Shown: in pieces, positions 8,431 through 13,285 of the stretch
Position numbering within the stretch: the stretch's first letter is position 1
Layout: every line of letters starts with the position of its first letter
From: JAXHMM01 sp964528445
Lineage (GTDB): Bacteria; Bacteroidota; Rhodothermia; Balneolales; Balneolaceae
Direction of reading: 5' to 3'
Assembly (NCBI GenBank): GCA_964528445.1
Contig: CAZGSL010000026.1
Location: 1 to 30,479, forward strand
Length of the DNA stretch: 30,479 nucleotides
Position numbers and translations under genes: made by a program
Notes under the pieces: generated by a model
What the model saw: only the letters and a program-made list of their open reading frames with translations
The model's database searches: none
What the model was told of the DNA's origin: nothing

Positions 8431-9333
8431 TCAGCCGGATCCCCCCCTGCCCTCCGCGGAGGAATCCTGAGGGGGGAGGGGCACCGTGGAGCGCAGGTGA
8501 AGATCCCGTTGTGGAAACGGGATTTGAATACCCCGATCGCTGAATTTCCTCACAATGGCCTGATTCAGCTCATTGCGCACCTCGGGATAGTATTTCACGT
8601 CAGCGATCCACGCTCTCAACTGCATATTCCAGGCTGAATCCCCGAATTCCACCAGGTGGACCTTCGGTTCCGGCTCCCGCAGCACGTTGGGGTTTTCATC
8701 GGCCACCTCCCCCAGCGCTTCAAGGACCGTGTCAAGATCGGAGTTGTACGACACTCCTACATCGATATCCAGCCGATAGGTAGGATCTCCGTAGGAGTAG
8801 TTGATGACGTCCTTGGAAACAAATTCCGAGTTAGGTACGATGATGGAGATATTATTGACGGTCTTTACCTTGGTGGACCGTATATTGATTTCCAGAATAT
8901 CGCCCTCAATATTACTTACACTGACCCTGTCGCCTACCACAATCGGCCGCTCAAAAAGGATGATCAGACCGGAGATAAAGTTGGATGTAACGTTCTGCAG
9001 CCCAAAGCCGATCCCCACTGAAAGCAGGCCGAATACTACGGCCAGACTGCTCAGGTCAAGACCGATAAACTGAAGAGAAAGAAGGATACCTACGGTAATA
9101 ATCGTGTACTGGGTAATCCTCGAGAGCGTATAGCTGATTCCCTCGTCCAGCTTGAACCGCTTCAGTATCCTGCTCCTGAGCATTCGGCGGGCCAGCAATC
9201 CGAGGGCAACGGATAATGCCGCAAAGAGCAGGAAAATGAGAAGATTGGATATGGTTATCGGAGTCCCCTTCACCTCGAAGAGCACCACATTCAGTACCTC
9301 GGATAAGCTGCCGAAAATCTCGCTCCAGTCCAT
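8431..9333 (-). CDS. MscS-type small-conductance mechanosensitive channel
   Basis: The 300-residue protein has membrane helices at about 28-48 and 72-92, then the pore helix region at about 93-127, where AVVFGLLSVGIGFGLQNVTSNFISG matches the MscS TM3 (Ala/Gly packing, then Gln-Asn). The cytoplasmic beta domain starts at FERPIVVGDRVSV and contains the RSTKVKTVNN and IIVPNSEF motifs, all typical of MscS. These channels open under membrane tension to release solutes on osmotic downshock. The tail (about 280-300) is Pro- and Gly-rich and overlaps a GC-rich stem-loop, so its end may be poorly conserved. The start is divergent from adk with about 220 bases between them. Confidence 0.93.
   Translation of the reverse strand: MDWSEIFGSLSEVLNVVLFEVKGTPITISNLLIFLLFAALSVALGLLARRMLRSRILKRFKLDEGISYTLSRITQYTIITVGILLSLQFIGLDLSSLAVVFGLLSVGIGFGLQNVTSNFISGLIILFERPIVVGDRVSVSNIEGDILEINIRSTKVKTVNNISIIVPNSEFVSKDVINYSYGDPTYRLDIDVGVSYNSDLDTVLEALGEVADENPNVLREPEPKVHLVEFGDSAWNMQLRAWIADVKYYPEVRNELNQAIVRKFSDRGIQIPFPQRDLHLRSTVPLPPQDSSAEGRGGSG
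8442..8476. other. GC-rich stem-loop between convergent genes
   Basis: CCTCCGCGGAGG (8451-8462) is a perfect palindrome. It is enclosed by six C (8442-8447) and six G (8471-8476) that can pair outside it. It overlaps the last codons of the mscS gene and lies 15 bases past the stop of the Asp-box gene. There is no T-run on either strand, so it is at best a weak bidirectional terminator or an RNA-stabilising end. Confidence 0.35.
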
Positions 9334-9456
9334 AGTGCCCTGTTTAACTTGTAGATTACGTCCGCGTATCCGGGCCTCCCCCTTTACTGAATTTTCTATC
9401 CAGGCACCCGGGCGGCCGTTCGCTTAACAATATAAGAGGTATTTAAAACAAGTAAA

Positions 9457-9487
9457 TTCAAATTTGAACCGACTGGCTTCGCCAGTC
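9457..9487. repeat. Palindrome and hairpin in the mscS-adk gap
   Basis: A perfect 12-base palindrome TTCAAATTTGAA (9457-9468) is followed two bases later by a hairpin with 7-bp arms, GACTGGC-TTC-GCCAGTC (9471-9487). Both lie in the 224-base space between the divergent mscS and adk genes, about 70 bases before adk. No T-run follows. It could be an operator, a leader hairpin or one copy of a dispersed palindromic repeat. Only one copy was noticed here. Confidence 0.4.
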
Positions 9488-9557
9488 ACTTCTCGTTGAA
9501 TGTGCTGCTTTATAGTCCTATTTTCTCGTTCCCCGAAATTCACAATTCAGCGATAGA

Positions 9558-10112
9558 ATGAGAATAATCATATTCGGTCCCCCGGGCGCCGGAAAGGGAA
9601 CCCAGGCCAGTCTGATAGAGGAGAAGTACGGCATACCCCATCTCTCAACGGGAGAAATCTTCCGCAGCGCCATTAAAAACAAGACAGCCCTTGGGAAAAG
9701 AGTGCGTTCTATTCTGGATTCCGGAGACCTGGTACCCGACGAGACCGTGGTGGCGCTGGTTGAGGAGGAGATTGAGAAAGATAAGTACCGCAATGGATAC
9801 GTGCTCGACGGCTTTCCCCGAACCGTTCCGCAAGCCCGTTCGTTCGACCGGATGCTGGACGAGAGGGGCGCGGCATTGGACGCCTTCCTTTTGCTGAAGG
9901 TGCCCGAGCAGGAACTGGTCTCACGGATTCTAAGCAGGGGCGAGAATCGCTCGGACGACACCGAGGAGAAAGTTAAAAAACGTCTCCAGGTATACTGGGA
10001 AGAGACCCGGCCCGTGTTGGAACACTACCGGAAAAAAAACCTGGTCCATGAAATAGACGGCGTGGGATCCATAAAAGAAATATTCGGTCGCATCGAGTTG
10101 GTACTGGACTAG
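9558..10112 (+). CDS. adk: Adenylate kinase (short form)
   Basis: Adenylate kinase interconverts ATP plus AMP with two ADP in the cytoplasm. The P-loop GPPGAGKGT sits at residues 7-15, and the AMP-binding stretch LSTGEIFR follows near 29-36. DGFPRT at 84-89 is the second signature, and the arginines in VSRILSRGENRSDD and KKRLQVYWEETRP line the active site. The LID region is short (about residues 119-135) with no zinc-binding cysteines, giving 184 residues rather than about 215. This is the same short architecture as eukaryotic AK1 and many Bacteroidota enzymes. The stop codon shares bases with the stop of the convergent gene. Confidence 0.95.
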   Translation: MRIIIFGPPGAGKGTQASLIEEKYGIPHLSTGEIFRSAIKNKTALGKRVRSILDSGDLVPDETVVALVEEEIEKDKYRNGYVLDGFPRTVPQARSFDRMLDERGAALDAFLLLKVPEQELVSRILSRGENRSDDTEEKVKKRLQVYWEETRPVLEHYRKKNLVHEIDGVGSIKEIFGRIELVLD

Positions 10113-11005
10113 CGCTCCAGCACCTTCAGAATGGCCGGGGTCACATCCAGAATGCTATCGGCATCCCGGAATGCGCCCGCCCCCGGTCCTCTCGCAAAGA
10201 GCGGCACCCGATTACGGGTATGGGTTTTAACGGAGAGATCCTCCAGGTTTCCGTGGTCGCTGCTCATAACGAGCGTGTGCTTCTTCTCCAGGTTCTTCAG
10301 CAGATGCCCCAGAAAACGGTCGTACTGCCTCAGCACCCGCTCTGCCTTCTCCTCATCCCTGCTGTGTCCCGCCTTGTCGGTCAGGTAGTATTCATGAAGC
10401 AGCAGATCACACGTGTTCATCTTCCGCAGGAGTCGTCCGGCAGCCTGCTCAGGCTCAATAACGGGGACATCTATCTCCAGTTTTTCTCTCCACGCCCGCT
10501 GTGTGAGACCCGCTGTTACGGCCTCTCCCTGAAGCACCTCCTCCTTCCCGTTGAGTTTTACACCCGCGCTCCTGCACATCATCGTTGTACAGCTCCAGCG
10601 ATTTTTCTTCCTTGATTTCTGGAAGAAAATATCCGGATAGCCGTTTATAAAATGAGGGGTTCCCCCACGTTTTTTCAATTTTAAAAACAGGCTTTCTTCT
10701 CGCAGAAGGGGTTCTATCCCCGTATGCGGATAGGGGCCAAAATGTTTCCCAATCTTTTTTGCAGCATTCTCGCCGGTGAAAAGGGCCGTCTGTCCCGTCC
10801 CGCTCTGCGGCAGTCCCTCCACATCCAGATTGGCATCCACACCGTGAAAAACAGCCTCCTTCTCTTCCCTCTCCCTGTCTTCAGAAGCAAAAAAGCCCCC
10901 ACCTGAAATGCGCTCGAAAGAGGGGAGGGAGTAGCGGTAAAATGGATTCTCCTTTACCGGCTGACCCAGTCCCACTCCGTCGACAAATAAAAAAAGCACT
11001 CCCAT
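10109..11005 (-). CDS. Alkaline-phosphatase-superfamily metalloenzyme (phosphoglycerate-mutase-like)
   Basis: The 298-residue protein has the metal-site motifs of the alkaline phosphatase/cofactor-independent phosphoglycerate mutase superfamily. FVDGVGLG (7-14) supplies the first metal Asp. SGTGQTALFTG (68-78) is the likely nucleophile region (Ser or Thr). DKAGHS gives an Asp and a His. SSDHGN supplies D250 and H251, and H262 lies in KTHTRNRVP. It is much shorter than iPGM (about 510 residues) because the inserted transferase domain is missing. The substrate is unknown; phosphatase or phosphotransferase activity is inferred from the family. It lies seven bases after dtd and is probably co-transcribed with it. 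Its stop codon overlaps that of adk tail to tail. Confidence 0.78.
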   Translation of the reverse strand: MGVLFLFVDGVGLGQPVKENPFYRYSLPSFERISGGGFFASEDREREEKEAVFHGVDANLDVEGLPQSGTGQTALFTGENAAKKIGKHFGPYPHTGIEPLLREESLFLKLKKRGGTPHFINGYPDIFFQKSRKKNRWSCTTMMCRSAGVKLNGKEEVLQGEAVTAGLTQRAWREKLEIDVPVIEPEQAAGRLLRKMNTCDLLLHEYYLTDKAGHSRDEEKAERVLRQYDRFLGHLLKNLEKKHTLVMSSDHGNLEDLSVKTHTRNRVPLFARGPGAGAFRDADSILDVTPAILKVLER

Positions 11006-11012
11006 GGGACCT

Positions 11013-11453
11013 TTACCTGCTCAATATGATCGTTACCGGCCCGTCGTTTACCAGCTCAACCTCCATATGGGCACCAAATTCACCTGTCGAGACCGGCTGC
11101 GGAGTATTTCTCTTTAAATAGGAGACCATATATTCGAAGAGTTTTTCCGCCTTTCCCGGAGGTGCCGCTTCCGTAAAGCTGGGCCGGTTTCCCTTCTCGG
11201 CATTCCCATAGAGCGTAAATTGAGGAACTACGAGAAGTTCCCCATTCACATCCTCAACCGAAAGGTTCATCTTTCCCTCTTCATCGTCAAATATTCTCAT
11301 GGAGGAGACCTTCTCGCAACACCACTCGGCGGTCGATTTGCTGTCCTCTCCGTGTATGCCCACCAAAAGAAGCAGTCCTTTGGAGATAGATCCCAGGGTC
11401 TCTCCTTCCGATCGAACCTCTCCCCTAAGCACACGCTGGACAACAAGTTTCAT
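11013..11453 (-). CDS. dtd: D-aminoacyl-tRNA deacylase
   Basis: DTD hydrolyses D-amino acids (and glycine) wrongly attached to tRNA and so protects translation. The 146 residues start MKLVVQRVLRGEV. The C-terminal motif NDGPVT (136-141) is canonical. The other active-site motif reads PQFTL at 77-81, whereas the usual bacterial form is SQFTL; the Pro codon is clear (CCT, complement of 11223-11225). A purine-rich AAGGAG (complement of 11459-11464) sits five bases before the ATG. A Bacteroidota-type promoter lies just upstream, inside the DnaA-box region. It is followed seven bases later by the phosphatase-superfamily gene. Confidence 0.95.
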   Translation of the reverse strand: MKLVVQRVLRGEVRSEGETLGSISKGLLLLVGIHGEDSKSTAEWCCEKVSSMRIFDDEEGKMNLSVEDVNGELLVVPQFTLYGNAEKGNRPSFTEAAPPGKAEKLFEYMVSYLKRNTPQPVSTGEFGAHMEVELVNDGPVTIILSR

Positions 11454-11471
11454 AAATGCTCCTTAAAATTA

Positions 11472-11829
11472 TGTGGATTACTTCGTGGATAACTTTTCAA
11501 AGGTAGCGATAGGCCGGTTTTATTGAAAATTGTCAACAGACATCCACAATTTCATCCCGTAATCAACAACTTATCAAGAGTATCCGAAGCGTGGATAAGT
11601 CAAGCCTTCCATTGATTGTTCTTTTCTGTTGTGGAAAACCGGAAGGTCATTCTTCGTAACCCCCTGATTCTTTTCGTTCTCTTTATCCACAATTCCATCC
11701 ACATTCCTGTTCGCCAAATAATCGGTATGTTCAAAGACTTTTTATCCACATATCCACAGGCACCTACAATGTACTACAAAGTATATCTATTTATAGTAAC
11801 TGTAACTTACACGTGGAAAATGTGGAGAA
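11472..11829. other. oriC: Candidate chromosomal replication origin (DnaA-box cluster)
   Basis: Eleven nonamers resemble the DnaA box TTATCCACA. Perfect: 11683-11691 and 11742-11750 (both +). One mismatch: 11472-11480, 11484-11492, 11590-11598, 11630-11638 and 11821-11829 (all -), and 11750-11758 (+). Two mismatches: 11540-11548 and 11695-11703 (+), 11812-11820 (-). With equal base use about 0.08 sites at one mismatch or better would be expected over this length on both strands; eight are seen. The region is non-coding and the boxes are grouped in both orientations. AT-rich tracts flank the purM side. G/C strand bias changes sign here. dnaA and dnaN are not in the window, so the origin would be unlinked to them. 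A DnaA-titration site is the main alternative. Confidence 0.75.
11498..11528 (-). promoter_or_regulatory. Candidate promoter of dtd
   Basis: On the minus strand TTTC (complement of 11525-11528) is followed after 19 bases by TACCTTTG (complement of 11498-11505), a perfect TAnnTTTG box with one deviation in the TTTG box. Transcription would start around 11491. That falls inside the DnaA box at 11484-11492, so DnaA binding there could hinder transcription. Confidence 0.5.
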
Positions 11830-11880
11830 ATATTTCTTACAAAGGAGACCTCAGATTTCTATATTTAAAAACAATCTGAA
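11771..11880. other. AT-rich tracts, candidate DNA-unwinding element
   Basis: The 40 bases 11771-11810 contain 10 G or C (25 percent), and 11851-11880 contain 6 of 30 (20 percent), against clearly GC-rich neighbouring genes. They flank DnaA boxes at 11750-11758 and 11812-11829. This arrangement resembles the duplex-unwinding part of bacterial origins. The stretch 11830-11923 also forms the leader of purM and contains no other gene. Confidence 0.45.
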
Positions 11881-11923
11881 GAGCTGCAGCTATCAAACCG
11901 ACGAACCGGATTTAAAGGCAGAG

Positions 11924-12928
11924 ATGGGCGAAAAGGAGTTTACGTACAAAGACGCCGGGGTGGATATAGAAGCCGGGGAGGAGATGGTGGAATCTATTCG
12001 CGGACTGGTCAAAGAGACCCATAGCGATGCTGTGCTGGGGGAAATTGGAGGATTTGGTGGATTTTTTATGCCGGATCTTTCCGCTTACGAAGAGCCTGTG
12101 TTTGTAAGCAGTGTGGATGGTGTGGGAACCAAGTTGATTGTGGCATTTCGGACAGGGGTTTACCATACGGTAGGACAGGATCTGGTTAACCACTGCGTCA
12201 ACGACATCGCTGTCTGTGGTGCGGAACCCCTGTTTTTTCTGGACTATTTCTCTACGGGCAAACTGGAGAAGGAGGTCGGCTACCGGGTGGTGGAAGGTTT
12301 TTCCATAGCATGCAGGGAGAACGGCGTGGCCCTTGTGGGAGGAGAAACCGCGGAAATGCCCGACATCTATTCCGAAGGGGAGTTTGATCTTGCGGGTACC
12401 ATCGTCGGGGTAGTCGACAAAAGCGAGATTGTTACCGGCGGTGGAATACGCCCGGGAGACCGCCTGATCGGACTGCCGAGTAACGGCCTGCATACCAACG
12501 GGTTCTCCCTGGCCAGAAAAGTGCTTTTCAGGGAATATGATCCGGGAGATCATGTAGAAGAGCTGCAGAATTCGCTGGGGGATGCCATGCTGGCTGTTCA
12601 CAAGAGTTACCTGTCTCATATCCGCTCTCTGAAAAGTATAGAGGGTGTACGTGGGTTTTCGCATGTTACCGGCGGTGGGATCGAGGGAAATACGAAGAGA
12701 ATCCTCCCGGAGGGATGCAGGCTTTCCATTGATTGGAAAGCCTGGAAACGGCCGGCCATATTCGAGTTGATTGGAAACCTGGGCAATGTACCAGAGGAAG
12801 ATATGAGGTCGACGTTTAATCTGGGAATCGGTCTGGTAACGGTGGTATCGCCGGGAGCGGTGGAGAAAGTGAGGATGAAATTGGGAGAGATGGGAGAGGA
12901 AGCACTGGAAATCGGAACGGTAAAGTAA
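11924..12928 (+). CDS. purM: Phosphoribosylformylglycinamidine cyclo-ligase (AIR synthetase)
   Basis: PurM closes the imidazole ring in de novo purine synthesis, converting FGAM to AIR with ATP. The 334 residues begin MGEKEFTYKDAGVDIEAGEE. The motif SSVDGVGTK (about 62-70) and GQDLVNHCVNDIAVCGAEPLFF are typical. Further along come LVGGETAEMPD, the GLPSNGLHTNGFSL loop and HVTGGGIEGN. The open frame extends upstream to 11813, but that part is AT-rich, overlaps DnaA boxes and has no family match, so I use the ATG at 11924. It opens a two-gene unit with the AtuA-like gene four bases later, and it would be the first gene to the right of the proposed origin. Confidence 0.95.
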   Translation: MGEKEFTYKDAGVDIEAGEEMVESIRGLVKETHSDAVLGEIGGFGGFFMPDLSAYEEPVFVSSVDGVGTKLIVAFRTGVYHTVGQDLVNHCVNDIAVCGAEPLFFLDYFSTGKLEKEVGYRVVEGFSIACRENGVALVGGETAEMPDIYSEGEFDLAGTIVGVVDKSEIVTGGGIRPGDRLIGLPSNGLHTNGFSLARKVLFREYDPGDHVEELQNSLGDAMLAVHKSYLSHIRSLKSIEGVRGFSHVTGGGIEGNTKRILPEGCRLSIDWKAWKRPAIFELIGNLGNVPEEDMRSTFNLGIGLVTVVSPGAVEKVRMKLGEMGEEALEIGTVK

Positions 12929-12932
12929 CATT

Positions 12933-13283
12933 ATGAAGAATGTACCACTGATACGGATTGCTCACGGGAGAAGCGGCGATAAGGGGGATGGGAGCAACGT
13001 GGGAGTCATTGCCCGACATCCGGATATTTACCCGTTTCTTGCCGAAAATCTCACGGCGGATGTTGTAAAGGAGCACATGAAGAATATCTGCAAGGGGGAG
13101 GTGGAGCGTTACGAACTTCCGAATATTGGGGCCCTCAATTTTGTTCTGAACGAGAGCCTGGGCGGAGGAGGCACGGTATCGCTCAAGCTGGATGCCCAGG
13201 GCAAGACTCATGCTTCCATGCTGCTCAGAATGGAGCTTGAGGTACCTGAAGAACTGCTGAAGAAAGCGGAGATGAATCGTTAG
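12933..13283 (+). CDS. AtuA-like C-terminal domain protein (stand-alone)
   Basis: The product has 116 residues. The first 25 (LIRIAHGRSGDKGDGSNVGV) match the ARSGDKGxxxNIGV signature of the C-terminal ferredoxin-fold domain of AtuA-type proteins, which in acyclic terpene utilisation loci follows a larger N-terminal domain. The middle has YELPNIGALNFVLNESLGGGG, also a feature of that domain, and the end is a helix ending MNR. Here the domain is encoded alone. Its activity is unknown. The ATG is four bases from the purM stop, so it is co-transcribed with purM, but that need not mean a purine role. It converges with the peptidase/barrel gene, two bases apart. Confidence 0.75.
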   Translation: MKNVPLIRIAHGRSGDKGDGSNVGVIARHPDIYPFLAENLTADVVKEHMKNICKGEVERYELPNIGALNFVLNESLGGGGTVSLKLDAQGKTHASMLLRMELEVPEELLKKAEMNR

Positions 13284-13285
13284 GG

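Noticed and set aside
11813..11923. N-terminal extension of purM (about 37 residues)
   Set aside because: Open frame, but AT-rich, overlapping DnaA-box-like sites and without the PurM consensus; the family start is at 11924.
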